This document shows, in pieces, positions 33,121 through 42,044 of a stretch of 64,000 bases of DNA. A program made the translations under genes and the position numbers. The stretch is from Cryobacterium sp. Y11 (lineage in GTDB: Bacteria; Actinomycetota; Actinomycetes; Actinomycetales; Microbacteriaceae), in contig NZ_PJJO01000055.1 in NCBI RefSeq assembly GCF_002929535.1, positions 156,988 through 220,987 on the forward strand, read 5' to 3'. The notes under the pieces were generated by a model that saw only the letters and a list, made by a program, of their open reading frames with translations, did no database searches and was not told where the DNA came from. Positions within the stretch are counted from its first letter, which is position 1; each line of letters opens with the position of its first letter.

Positions 33121-34341
33121 ATGACCGAAGCAGCCGCACCCGTGCGCGGTCGCCTGGGCCGGCTCGATGCACTGCGCGGGGTGGCCGCCCTCGTCGTCCT
33201 GGCCCATCATGTCTCCATGACGGTGCCGCAGATCGCCGCAGCCTACGAGTCGAGCGCCGGGGTCACGCTGTTTTCCACCGGGTGGTGGGCCACGCTCTCC
33301 CCGCTCAAAGTTCTTGTCGCCGGCCCGGAATTCGTGTTGGTGTTCTTCGTGCTCAGCGGTTTCGTGCTCGTTCGTTCCCCCCTGGCCGCCCAGATGGCTG
33401 ACCCACGGTACGACTGGACTGCCTATTACGTGCGCCGCATCATCCGCTTGGCGGTACCCGTCGTGGTGTCGGTGGGGCTCGCCGTTGTCTGGATTGTCCT
33501 GGTGCCACGCGCCGTCGGCGCCGCTGGCGGGCCCTGGCTAGCCCGGCAGGACACTCCAGATCTCAGTATCGGCAGCCTCCTGCGGGAAGCCAGCATCATC
33601 GGTGCAACCCGGCGGCCCGACATCAACCCGCCGCTGTGGTCACTGGTCTGGGAAATGTGGTTCTCCCTGCTGCTCCCGGTGTTCGTGGTCCTCGGAGCGC
33701 TCACCCGCAGACCGGTCAGCAGCCCGGTGCTGCGGGTTCTGCTCTGGGGCGCCGCGCTGTGTGCCCTGGCCAGCATCGGCTATGTCACGTCGGCCCAGCC
33801 GCTCATGTACTTGCCACCGTTCGCTCTCGGCGCCCTGCTGGCGGCCAACTTTGACGAATTGCAACGCTGCGGTGACCGGCTGGTCAAGAGCACCACGGGC
33901 CGCGCCCTCGGGTGGACGCTGGCCGCGCTCGGCCCGTTTCTGCTCGTGGCCTACTGGATGCTGCGCCCCCTGACTGGCGGAATGTGGAGCGATGCCACGC
34001 TCTCGTTGCGGGTGGCCGGCGCGTTTGTGATCGTGGCAACCGTGGCCTTCTGGCCCGCCTCATCGTCGGAGCGGGTCCGGATCTCGAGGACGCGCCGAGC
34101 GCTGGCTTGGCTGGGCTCCATCAGCTTCAGCCTGTACCTCGTGCATTTTCCCATCGTGGTGGCCTTCGCCGTGCTCGCCGGGCCGGGCCGCTGGTGGCTC
34201 GGCGCCCTGGCTTCTGTGCCGATCAGCCTGCTACTAGCCCACGTCATGACGCGGTGGGTGGAACAGCCGGCGCAGGTATATGGAACGCAAGCCGGGGCAT
34301 CCGTTTCACAGCGGATGCACCGGCTCGCAAACCGCCCGTAG
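33121..34341 (+). CDS. Membrane acyltransferase (acyltransferase-3 family)
   Basis: A 406-residue integral membrane protein with about ten helices. The family N-terminus is RLGRLDALRGVAALVVLAHH, with the Arg/His active-site region (R-G-x-A-A, H-H). Later it shows SLVWEMWFSLLLPVFVV and the C-terminal GSISFSLYLVHFPIVV. It would transfer acyl groups to a surface glycan or lipid. The ATG at 33121 is used rather than 33040 because the family motif begins shortly after. It stands alone between acs and the opposing RidA gene. Confidence 0.88.
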   Translation: MTEAAAPVRGRLGRLDALRGVAALVVLAHHVSMTVPQIAAAYESSAGVTLFSTGWWATLSPLKVLVAGPEFVLVFFVLSGFVLVRSPLAAQMADPRYDWTAYYVRRIIRLAVPVVVSVGLAVVWIVLVPRAVGAAGGPWLARQDTPDLSIGSLLREASIIGATRRPDINPPLWSLVWEMWFSLLLPVFVVLGALTRRPVSSPVLRVLLWGAALCALASIGYVTSAQPLMYLPPFALGALLAANFDELQRCGDRLVKSTTGRALGWTLAALGPFLLVAYWMLRPLTGGMWSDATLSLRVAGAFVIVATVAFWPASSSERVRISRTRRALAWLGSISFSLYLVHFPIVVAFAVLAGPGRWWLGALASVPISLLLAHVMTRWVEQPAQVYGTQAGASVSQRMHRLANRP

Positions 34342-34373
34342 GCGCCAATTCAGTTACCGCAAAGGCTGTTCAG

Positions 34374-34844
34374 TTACGCGAAGGCTACGACGAACTCGAT
34401 CTCCACCGGAGCGTCAAGTGGCAGCACCGCAACGCCGACGGCGGAACGGGCGTGCCGGCCGATCTCGCCGAAGATCTGAACGAGCACGTCGGAGGCGCCA
34501 TTGACAACGGTCGGCTGGCCGGTGAACGACGGGTCAGACGCGACGAAGCCGGTGACCTTGACCACCTGCGTGATGCGGTCAAGCGACCCGATCACGCTCT
34601 TGATGGCGGCGAGGCCGTTGAGCGCACAGGTACGGGCGTACTCCTGGGCGTCAGCGGCGGGAACCAGTCCGTGGCCGTCACCGACCTTGCCGGTTGCGGG
34701 CAGGGCACCGGAAACCATCGGCAGCTGGCCGGCGGTGTAAACGAAACCATTGCTGATCACGGCGGGCAGGTACGCGGCCACCGGCGGCACGACGCTGGGC
34801 AGTACGAGGCCGAGTTCGGCGAGACGGGCTTCAATTTTCGACAC
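34374..34844 (-). CDS. RidA/YjgF-family protein
   Basis: A 156-residue member of the Rid family of enamine/imine deaminase-like proteins. The start is GTG 34844, preceded by AGGAAGAGGC, giving MSKIEARLAELGLVLPSVVP. Motifs are GFVYTAGQLPMVSG, CALNGLAAIKSVIGSLDRIT and LPLDAPVEIEFVVAFA. The catalytic Arg of archetypal RidA is not evident, so this belongs to another Rid subgroup. It follows the DUF4177-like gene with a 2-bp gap, a conserved actinobacterial pair. Confidence 0.9.
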   Translation of the reverse strand: MSKIEARLAELGLVLPSVVPPVAAYLPAVISNGFVYTAGQLPMVSGALPATGKVGDGHGLVPAADAQEYARTCALNGLAAIKSVIGSLDRITQVVKVTGFVASDPSFTGQPTVVNGASDVLVQIFGEIGRHARSAVGVAVLPLDAPVEIEFVVAFA

Positions 34845-34846
34845 GT

Positions 34847-35014
34847 TTATGCCTCTTCCTTGGCTGCGAGCGGGCGTTTCAGATAGGCAACGAGACCGCC
34901 TTCCGGGCCGGGTACGATCTGCACGAGTTCCCACCCGTCAGAGCCCCAGTTGTTCAAAATGGCGGCCGTATTGTGGATCATCAACGGCGTTGTGAGGTAT
35001 TCCCAGGCGGGCAT
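34847..35014 (-). CDS. DUF4177-like small protein
   Basis: A 55-residue protein reading MPAWEYLTTPLMIHN, then LNNWGSDGWELVQIVPG and GGLVAYLKRPLA. The WGxDGWELV core is typical of DUF4177-like proteins that sit between a PBP gene and RidA in Actinobacteria. AGGAG precedes the ATG at 35014. It is too short for many gene finders. The function is unknown. Confidence 0.85.
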   Translation of the reverse strand: MPAWEYLTTPLMIHNTAAILNNWGSDGWELVQIVPGPEGGLVAYLKRPLAAKEEA

Positions 35015-35064
35015 GTGACTCCTATTGAGGCTGACTTTCAGATTTGTCGCTTACGCTCAAGTCT

Positions 35065-37680
35065 ATGTCTGCCAAAAAACGAACCGTGAGCGGTGCCCTG
35101 GGGGGTTTTCTGGGTCTCGTCGGGATGAGTGCCGTCGCCGGTATTCTCGTGACCGCCGCCGTCGCCCCAGCCGTTGCCATTTCTGGCATGGCCGCCACGA
35201 ACACCATCAACGTGTTCGACAGCCTGCCCGAGTATCTCTCCATCGATCGTCTCTCTCAGAAGAGCAATATCTACGCCTCGACCGACGCCGCCGACCCGAT
35301 CGGTACCCGGGTGCTGCTGGCCTCGTTTTACGAACAGAACCGGGTCGACGTGCCCTCCGACGCGATCAGCCAGTTCGCCAAGGATGCCGCCATCGCCGGT
35401 GAAGACCCGAACTTCATGGAGCACGGCGGCGTTGACATTCAGGCGAGCTTCAATGGCGCAGTGCAGACGCTGGCCGGTGGCGGAACCCGCGGTGGCTCAT
35501 CGATCACCCAGCAGTACGTCAAGAACGTGCTTATTCAAAAGTGCGAGGTGATGACCGATGCCGATGAGGCCGACGCCTGCTACGACGATGCCGTCCAGAA
35601 GACAGCCGACCGCAAGCTGCGGGAGATGCGCCTCGCCATCGGCATCGAGAAGAAGTACGAGAAGGCTGACATTCTTCGCGGCTACCTCAATATCGCTGGC
35701 TACGGCGGAACGGTGTACGGCATCGAAGCCGCCGCGAGCTACTACTTCAACACCACAGCGCTGAACCTGACGCTGCCGCAGGCGGCGAGCCTGGTGGCGA
35801 TCGTGAACAACCCAGTCAAGTTGCAGCTCGACTACCCCGACAGTGAAACCAACGGGGCGGCCAATGGCTACGCGGCCAACAAGATTCGTCGTGACTACAT
35901 ACTCGACCGCATGCTCGAGTACAAGAAGATCAGCCAGGTCGACCATGACGCCGCCGTGGCCGCTGCGGTCGAGCCCGTCATTACCGTGCCGAGCACCGGC
36001 TGCCAGACCGCCGGCGACAGCGCCTTCTTCTGCGACTACGTGACCAAGATTCTCAAGAACGACGTGACCTTCGGCGCGACCGCAGAGGAACGCATCGAAA
36101 ACTTCACCCGCGGCGGATTCGACGTCTACACGACCCTCGACCTCGGGCTTCAGGCCACCGCGGTGGCCGCCCTCAACGCTAACGTTCCCAAGACCTACAA
36201 CGACTGGAACGTCGGCGGCGTGGTGACCAGTGTGGGCGTCGGCACCGGCAACGTGCTGGTCATGACCCAAAACAAGGACTATAGCCAGGACCCGACCGTT
36301 CAAGCCACCGGCGCCAATTACACCAGCGTCAACTACAACACCGACTTTGCCTATGGCGGATCCGGCGGATTCCAGCCCGGTTCTACCTACAAGGTGTTCA
36401 CCCTGGCCGAGTGGCTCAAGGAGGGCCACGCCCTGACCGAGCGGGTCGACTCCCGGCGCAAGGCCAACTGGGGCAACTTTCAAGACAGCTGCCTCGGCGT
36501 GCAAAACTGGGACGGCAAATTCAACCCGCGTAATGACGCCAACGAGGGCGGTGCCAACTATTCCGCGTTGCAGTCCACCACCGGCTCGATCAACACCGGC
36601 TTCATCGGCATGGCCAAAAAGCTCGACCTGTGCGGCATCCGCAAGACCGCCGAAGCCTTCGGCGTGCACCGGGCCGATGGGAACGCCCTCGATCAGGGCG
36701 CCGCGGCGGTGATCGGTACCAACGAGATTGCACCGCTGACCATGGCGGCGGCCTTCGCCGGAATCGCCAACAACGGCATGACCTGCACCCCGGTCGCCAT
36801 CACGAAGATGCTCGGTTCTGACGGCACCGAGCTGCCGATCCCCGCGTCGACCTGCACGCAGTCGGTTGAGCCCGGGGTCGCCGCTGGCATGCAGTACGCC
36901 ATGAAAACGGTCATGGCGTATGGCGGAACGGCCTCAGCGTCAAACTACGCGACGTCTCCCCGCCTTCCGATGATCGGAAAAACCGGAACCACTGACGGCG
37001 CCAAGGACACCTGGATGAGCGGCGCCAGCACCAAGGTGGCCACCGTCGTCGGCGTGGTCAACGTCGGCGGGTTGAACTGGAAGAGTCAGCGCAGCAGTCG
37101 GAACAACCTGTTGGGCAAGTATGCCGCCACCGCGCGCCACCGCATCTGGCCGATCGTCATGTCGGCGGCCAACGCGAAGTACGGCGGAGACGACTTTCCC
37201 GAGGCGTCCTCCAGCGTGATCAACGCGGTTGCCGTTCCGGTGCCCGACGTGCGCGGCAAGTCGATGGCCGCCGCCAAGTCCACCATTGAAGCTGCCGGAT
37301 TCCTGTTCGTGGATGGCGGCATCACCAGCTCCGCTATGCCAGCAGGAACCGTCGCGAGCACCGATCCGGCCGGCGGGTCGGCATCCACTCGCGGCTCGAG
37401 CATCACCGCATTCTCGAGTGATGGCGCCGGGGTGACCATTCCAGCTGTTATCGGCAAGAGTGAAGCGGATGCCCGCACCACACTCACCGCGGCTCCCTAC
37501 GCGTTCGCCGTGGCTAAGACCGAACAGCCCACCACCGACAAGGCTCAGGACGGCAAGGTCATCGCCGTTTCGCCCGGGGAAGGAACGGCCGGTCGGCCGG
37601 GCGACGCCGTGACGATTGTGATCGGCAAGTACGCCGCTCCGGCTCCCGCCGCTACCGCCCCCGACAAGAAGAACGAATGA
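35065..37680 (+). CDS. Class A penicillin-binding protein with PASTA domains (PonA2-like)
   Basis: A bifunctional cell-wall synthase of 871 residues. A short cytoplasmic tail and one membrane helix (GALGGFLGLVGMSAVAGILV) are followed by a glycosyltransferase-51 domain with EDPNFMEHGGVD near 113 and GGSSITQQYVKN. The transpeptidase has the active-site GSTYK near 440, the SIN triad near 510 and KTGTT near 640. Two PASTA repeats follow (VPDVRGKSMAAAKSTIEAAG and the IPAVIGKSEADA unit) and a Pro/Ala tail. The ATG at 35065 lacks a clear ribosome site. It is divergent from the DUF4177-like gene and overlaps the phosphoesterase gene by ATGA. Confidence 0.95.
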   Translation: MSAKKRTVSGALGGFLGLVGMSAVAGILVTAAVAPAVAISGMAATNTINVFDSLPEYLSIDRLSQKSNIYASTDAADPIGTRVLLASFYEQNRVDVPSDAISQFAKDAAIAGEDPNFMEHGGVDIQASFNGAVQTLAGGGTRGGSSITQQYVKNVLIQKCEVMTDADEADACYDDAVQKTADRKLREMRLAIGIEKKYEKADILRGYLNIAGYGGTVYGIEAAASYYFNTTALNLTLPQAASLVAIVNNPVKLQLDYPDSETNGAANGYAANKIRRDYILDRMLEYKKISQVDHDAAVAAAVEPVITVPSTGCQTAGDSAFFCDYVTKILKNDVTFGATAEERIENFTRGGFDVYTTLDLGLQATAVAALNANVPKTYNDWNVGGVVTSVGVGTGNVLVMTQNKDYSQDPTVQATGANYTSVNYNTDFAYGGSGGFQPGSTYKVFTLAEWLKEGHALTERVDSRRKANWGNFQDSCLGVQNWDGKFNPRNDANEGGANYSALQSTTGSINTGFIGMAKKLDLCGIRKTAEAFGVHRADGNALDQGAAAVIGTNEIAPLTMAAAFAGIANNGMTCTPVAITKMLGSDGTELPIPASTCTQSVEPGVAAGMQYAMKTVMAYGGTASASNYATSPRLPMIGKTGTTDGAKDTWMSGASTKVATVVGVVNVGGLNWKSQRSSRNNLLGKYAATARHRIWPIVMSAANAKYGGDDFPEASSSVINAVAVPVPDVRGKSMAAAKSTIEAAGFLFVDGGITSSAMPAGTVASTDPAGGSASTRGSSITAFSSDGAGVTIPAVIGKSEADARTTLTAAPYAFAVAKTEQPTTDKAQDGKVIAVSPGEGTAGRPGDAVTIVIGKYAAPAPAATAPDKKNE

Positions 37681-38669
37681 CCGCGCTTCGTCGCAGCGGC
37701 GAGGGCGGTCGCCTCGTCGGCACGTCCCTCGCCGCCGCTGGCGCGATCGGCGTGGCCGCCTTCGCCTGGGGCGCGCTCGTTGAGCGCAAACGGTTCACGC
37801 TGCGCGAGGTGAACGTTCCGGTGCTCGCGCAGGGTTCCACGCCGATTCGCGTGTTGCACCTCTCCGATCTGCACATGGCTCCGTGGCAGACCGACAAGCA
37901 GGAGTGGGTGCGCAGCCTCGCCGCGCTAAAGCCCGACCTCGTCGTCGACACCGGCGACAACCTCGGTCATGCAGACGGTGTGACCGGCATCGAGTACGCC
38001 CTCGCACCGTTTGCCGGAATTCCCGGCGTGTTCGTCAACGGCTCCAACGATTATGTCGGGCCGCAGCTGAAAAACCCGTTCACCTATTTCGGCGGCCCGT
38101 CGATTCGCCGCACCGTTCGCCGTGAAGAGCTCGACACGGATGCCCTGCGCCGGGTGTTCGCTGATCTCGGCTGGACCGACATCAACAATGCCGCAGAGGC
38201 ACTCGATCTGCAGGACACCCACGTGGAGTTCTTCGGCGTGGACGACCCCCATATCGGGCGCGACCGCCTCGACCTGATCACGCGTGCGATCGACGACCTG
38301 CGCTCGAACGATCCGCTCGGCGACGACGTCTGGCCCGATCCCGAGCAGGCAGCGCCTGAACGTTCCACGCTAACCATCGGCGTGGCTCACGCGCCATACC
38401 AGCGGGTGCTGAATTCCTTCGTGAACCACGGCGCCCAGCTGATTCTGGCCGGTCACACCCACGGCGGCCAGGTCTGCGTGCCCGGATTCGGGGCACTCGT
38501 GACCAACTGCGACATTCCGCGCCGTCAGGTGAAGGGTTTGAGCACCTGGAACCACGGGCTGCGCACCGCGTTTCTGAACGTCTCGGCCGGTCTCGGCACG
38601 TCCATTTACGCGCCGGTGCGCTTCGCCTGCCCGCCAGAGGCGACCCTGCTCACCCTGACCGCAGCCTAA
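37677..38669 (+). CDS. Membrane-anchored metallophosphoesterase
   Basis: A 330-residue protein. After one N-terminal helix it has the calcineurin-like motifs HLSDLHM, VDTGDNLG, NGSNDY and LAGHTHGGQV, which supply the two-metal site. It is coupled to the class A PBP gene (ATGA), the same pairing as ponA2 with Rv3683 in M. tuberculosis. The substrate is unknown; a cell-envelope phosphoester is plausible. Confidence 0.93.
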   Translation: MTALRRSGEGGRLVGTSLAAAGAIGVAAFAWGALVERKRFTLREVNVPVLAQGSTPIRVLHLSDLHMAPWQTDKQEWVRSLAALKPDLVVDTGDNLGHADGVTGIEYALAPFAGIPGVFVNGSNDYVGPQLKNPFTYFGGPSIRRTVRREELDTDALRRVFADLGWTDINNAAEALDLQDTHVEFFGVDDPHIGRDRLDLITRAIDDLRSNDPLGDDVWPDPEQAAPERSTLTIGVAHAPYQRVLNSFVNHGAQLILAGHTHGGQVCVPGFGALVTNCDIPRRQVKGLSTWNHGLRTAFLNVSAGLGTSIYAPVRFACPPEATLLTLTAA

Positions 38670-38706
38670 GCGCCGGCTCAATTCGTCATGGGGGCCCGAG
38701 AGCGCC

Positions 38707-38712
38707 TATACT
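38707..38712 (+). promoter_or_regulatory. -10 box of tRNA-Pro
   Basis: TATACT lies 20 bp before the tRNA 5' end. No convincing -35 box is seen at standard spacing. Confidence 0.45.
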
Positions 38713-38732
38713 GATCACGGCCCACGGGCCAT

Positions 38733-38806
38733 CGGGGTATGGCGCAGCTTGGTAGCGCGCGTCGTTCGGGACGACGAGGTCGCAGGTTCAAATCCTGTTA
38801 CCCCGA
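38733..38806 (+). tRNA. tRNA-Pro (anticodon CGG)
   Basis: The cloverleaf shows acceptor CGGGGTA/TACCCCG with discriminator A, a D-arm GGCGCAGCTTGGTAGCGC, anticodon stem CGTCG/CGACG around TTCGGGA (anticodon CGG) and T-arm with GGTTCAAATCC. No CCA is encoded. The polysaccharide locus begins directly downstream of its 3' end. Confidence 0.96.
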
Positions 38807-38835
38807 CAGCAGTCAGTATGGCAGTAGCAAACACC

Positions 38836-38870
38836 GCACAACCCCCACTCCAATCGAGTGGGGGTTGTGC
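38836..38870. terminator. Strong bidirectional hairpin terminator after tRNA-Pro
   Basis: GCACAACCCCCACTC and GAGTGGGGGTTGTGC form a perfect 15-bp stem with a 5-base loop. It can serve both the tRNA and the opposing gene that ends at 38872. Confidence 0.85.
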
Positions 38871-38871
38871 G

Positions 38872-39348
38872 TTAGCGGATGCGGGTGAGCTCCGTGAATG
38901 ACATCGTCGCGCTCGAGCCGTTGCGGCATGTCTGGTACAGCAGATCGAAGCCGTGCGGAATGGCCGAGACACGATCAGTCGCCACGTTCAGCTCGGCGGC
39001 AACCGGCCCGACCCGAAAGGTTCCGCCGAGCTCGCCACTGAGGGTGATCGTGCTGCCCTCCCGCGGAAAGTGCGCTCCCCCACACGACCAGTGCTCGGCA
39101 ATGACCGGCACGCCGTAGCGTGCGCTGAGGTCAACGGGGCCCCGGCACTCATCGATCTCCTTCTGCCAGCCGACCGTCCAGACCGACCGAGCAAAGACCA
39201 CGGGTGCCGACACGACGTAGTGGACCGGAGCAGAGAGAGAAAACGGCGGCACAGCACCGGCCAGCAGCCAGGGAACCAGCGAAAGCACCAGAGCCGCGAG
39301 TTGACGAGGGGCGAACCGGAGGAAGAGAGCATGCCACGATCTGACCAC
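38872..39348 (-). CDS. Putative exported or membrane-anchored protein of unknown function
   Basis: A 158-residue protein with an N-terminal hydrophobic segment (ALVLSLVPWLLAGAV) and an extracellular part with three Cys (DECRG, WSCGG, QTCRN). The GTG at 39348 follows GGAGG with good spacing. The soluble part contains GGTFRVGPVAAELN and is rich in beta-type residues. I recognise no family. Confidence 0.65.
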   Translation of the reverse strand: MVRSWHALFLRFAPRQLAALVLSLVPWLLAGAVPPFSLSAPVHYVVSAPVVFARSVWTVGWQKEIDECRGPVDLSARYGVPVIAEHWSCGGAHFPREGSTITLSGELGGTFRVGPVAAELNVATDRVSAIPHGFDLLYQTCRNGSSATMSFTELTRIR

Positions 39349-39516
39349 GACAATCCTCCACGCTGAGGGGTTCCATCACGATTACGGCACGAGCAGTGGC
39401 GATAGTCAACAGCTGCATTCACCAACCCACCACCCCCAGATGGAGTAGACCGAAAGTTGGCGCGCGCATTTTGAGGCATAGTTGGCTAGTTGCCCGGCCA
39501 GCACTGAGGAGGTTTC

Positions 39517-39978
39517 ATGAGTGTCATGCGACGACGTCGACACGGCCTGCTACGCCGCGCCGCCGGCTGGATCGCGCTGGCGTACCTCATAGCGCTGGCC
39601 TTGATCGCTTTCTGGCCGACGCCGGTGGACCGCAATGTGCACGGCTCAATCTCCTCGGTCGTGCTGTGGCTGCACGAGCACGGGGGTCCGCTCTGGCTCG
39701 GCTACGACACCATCGAGTTCACGGCGAACATCGCCCTGTTTGTTCCGGTCGGTCTGCTCGTCGTGGTGCTCACCGATCCATTTCACTGGTGGTTTGCCCC
39801 GTTAATCGGCACCGTGACTAGCGTCGTTATCGAACTGGGCCAGTTTGCCTTTCTGCCAGATCGATTCGCGACCGTGACTGACGTGGTGGCCAACAGCCTC
39901 GGCGGCGTGCTCGGCACACTGCTGGCGTTTATTGTGCTGCGACTGACATTCGGCCACGCTCGGGCCGACGCACCCTGA
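39517..39978 (+). CDS. VanZ-like membrane protein
   Basis: A 153-residue protein with four or five helices and the VanZ-type features FWPTPVD, DTIEFTANIALFVPVG, VIELGQ and DVVANSLGGVLGTLLA. GAGGAGGTT lies before the ATG. VanZ-family proteins are linked to cell-wall or glycan changes, without an established reaction. Confidence 0.9.
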   Translation: MSVMRRRRHGLLRRAAGWIALAYLIALALIAFWPTPVDRNVHGSISSVVLWLHEHGGPLWLGYDTIEFTANIALFVPVGLLVVVLTDPFHWWFAPLIGTVTSVVIELGQFAFLPDRFATVTDVVANSLGGVLGTLLAFIVLRLTFGHARADAP

Positions 39979-40029
39979 CCGAGACGTCCGGGTTGTACCG
40001 CATCGAGTCTGTCTGCTATCTTCTGCAGA

Positions 40030-40908
40030 ATGAACAGGCGAGGATTTATCACATTGACAACTGCTGGCGCAACAACGCTGGGGTTCGGTGCACTTGGCGC
40101 ACCCGCCGCCATGGCTTCCACGGCTCCGCGACTGCCCGGAGAGGTCTCGCGCACGGCCAATGTGCTCACTCAAAAGGGCAGAAAGCTCTACGACAATATT
40201 GAAGTGGACATCGGCGGTGACCGCGCTCGCCTGTTCATTCCCCAGACGGTGTCGCGCAATTCGACCGCGGCGATCGGTGCCGTCTGGTTTTTTCACGCGG
40301 CCTCGAGCTCGCACAACGCGCTCAACGGTGGCTACAAGTACCCCGGTGAACTTGTCGTCGACCAGAACGCCATCGCCATCTGTATCAATGCCGGGGGCAC
40401 GCAGTACACGAACTCCATCGCCACTAACGCGCAAAAGAATGCTTGGACCTACCTGAACGCGTTGTACACCGTGCGCCGCAACTTCTTGCGCGCCACATCA
40501 TTTGGCGGATCGCTCGCCTGCTACACCTATGGCAAAAAACTCATTCCCTATATTCGCGGCCTGTACCTGGTCAACGGACTGTACGACAACGAGTGGCTCT
40601 ACGGCTACGATACCGAGAACCGCGCCCACGTCGGCGACGCGTACAACAACGATATGACCCTGATCAAGGGCACCAACCCCGCGCGGATCAGCGCAGCCCC
40701 GTGGGCAAACAGCCGAGTGAAGGTGCTCGTCTCCGACGATGCCCACCCCGATGACCTTGTCATTCCCAGCAAGAACGGCCTCGCCCTGATTCAGAAGATC
40801 GCGCCCGTCGCCACGACAGCCCAGGTGATGTATCACACGCTTGGCCACGACACCCCGGGGTTCGCTCACACCGACATGATGAAAACGTTTGCCCAGTGGT
40901 CGATCTAA
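40030..40908 (+). CDS. Tat-exported alpha/beta-hydrolase-like protein
   Basis: A 292-residue protein beginning MNRRGFITLTTAGATTLGFG, a twin-arginine signal ending near A-M-A. The mature part looks like an esterase fold: a strand with AIGAVWFFHAASSSHN (oxyanion region), ATSFGGSLACYTYG as nucleophile elbow with Ser before Phe-Gly-Gly, DDAHPDD and LGHDTPGFAHT as candidate acid and His. The substrate is unknown; deacylation of a surface glycan is plausible because an acyltransferase gene follows after 14 bp. Confidence 0.75.
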   Translation: MNRRGFITLTTAGATTLGFGALGAPAAMASTAPRLPGEVSRTANVLTQKGRKLYDNIEVDIGGDRARLFIPQTVSRNSTAAIGAVWFFHAASSSHNALNGGYKYPGELVVDQNAIAICINAGGTQYTNSIATNAQKNAWTYLNALYTVRRNFLRATSFGGSLACYTYGKKLIPYIRGLYLVNGLYDNEWLYGYDTENRAHVGDAYNNDMTLIKGTNPARISAAPWANSRVKVLVSDDAHPDDLVIPSKNGLALIQKIAPVATTAQVMYHTLGHDTPGFAHTDMMKTFAQWSI

Positions 40909-40922
40909 CAGGGAGATAATTC

Positions 40923-42044
40923 GTGGCAGAACGCGCGCGGGTCGACTGGGTTGATGGGGCGAAGGGCCTGGCAATTGTGCTCGTCGCCCTCGCGCACGCC
41001 GTGCAGTTGACGGTGATCTCCGGCCTGGCTCCGGAGTTCTGGAACAAAATCAACCTCGTCTTTATCGTTTTTCGCATGCCCCTATTTTTTCTTGCCTCCG
41101 GCCTATTCGCACGGTCGATCATTCTCCGCACCTGGCCAGCACTCTGGCGCACCCGGCTGAGCCTGCTGGCCTGGGCTCTGCTGCTCTGGACGCTCGTGCA
41201 GTACGGCTATTTCGCACTACTGCCGAGCCCTGCCGGCTTGGAAAAGACCGACTTGATCAACCTGCTACTCTCCCCCGTCCGCCCGAGCAACGGTCTGTGG
41301 TTTCTCTACGCCCTCGCCCTGTTCTTCGTCGCGGCGAAGCTGATGCAGAACCGCATCGACTGGCGGGTGCAGGTCGGCGGCGGCGCCGTTCTGTCTGTGC
41401 TGTTCTTCGCCCGGGCCGACACCGGCAACATCGCCTGGAATGGCATGGGCCGCTATTTTCTGTTCTTTCTGCTCGGCTGCTACCTGCGGGAGTGGATTCT
41501 GGCCTTTGTGAACCGACCCAGCCGTTTCGGCGCGCTCGGCCTCGGACTCGGCTTCGGCGCGGCTTTTCTGGCGTTGGCCGGCATCATTCTCACCGTCGAC
41601 TCGCGAGTACCAGTGATCACCGGCGCGCTCGTTCTGGTGAGCCTGCTCGCCCTCGGTTCCGGGCTTCTGATTGCCCGTTTTCTGGTCGGTTTTCGCGCCA
41701 TGGCCTGGCTCAACTATGTCGGCCGCAATACCCTGCCGATCTACGTCATGCACGTTCTCTTCCTGTCCCTCATCACGAGCCTGCTGCTGCCGTGGCGCGG
41801 CCAAGCCTGGCTCGATCGATTCGGCCCGGCACTACCGCTGCTCGTTGCCGGCGGGGGCGTCGCCGCCGCTCTCCTGTTTTGGCGCGTCGTGCGTGACCTG
41901 CCCGTGCTGCGCTACGGATTCGAGGTGCCCCTCTGGTTCGCCGGACGACCCCGGATCGTTCAGGCCGTGGCCGGGGCGGCCGGCGAGGCTGCGGCATCCG
42001 CTTCACCGAACACAGTAGAACGGATGCCGCCACGCAACGAGTGA
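40923..42044 (+). CDS. Membrane acyltransferase (acyltransferase-3, fucose 4-O-acetylase-like)
   Basis: A 373-residue integral membrane protein from a GTG preceded by AGGGAGA. The N-terminal motif is RVDWVDGAKGLAIVLVALAH. Later motifs are RPSNGLWFLYALALFFVAAK and YVGRNTLPIYVMHVLFLSL. It probably O-acetylates a cell-surface polysaccharide. The stop overlaps the next gene start by 4 bp. Confidence 0.88.
   Translation: MAERARVDWVDGAKGLAIVLVALAHAVQLTVISGLAPEFWNKINLVFIVFRMPLFFLASGLFARSIILRTWPALWRTRLSLLAWALLLWTLVQYGYFALLPSPAGLEKTDLINLLLSPVRPSNGLWFLYALALFFVAAKLMQNRIDWRVQVGGGAVLSVLFFARADTGNIAWNGMGRYFLFFLLGCYLREWILAFVNRPSRFGALGLGLGFGAAFLALAGIILTVDSRVPVITGALVLVSLLALGSGLLIARFLVGFRAMAWLNYVGRNTLPIYVMHVLFLSLITSLLLPWRGQAWLDRFGPALPLLVAGGGVAAALLFWRVVRDLPVLRYGFEVPLWFAGRPRIVQAVAGAAGEAAASASPNTVERMPPRNE

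Noticed and set aside
34374..34844. Plus-strand frame across the RidA gene (part of 33912-34886)
   Set aside because: It is antisense to RidA, which has clear motifs and a start with ribosome site.
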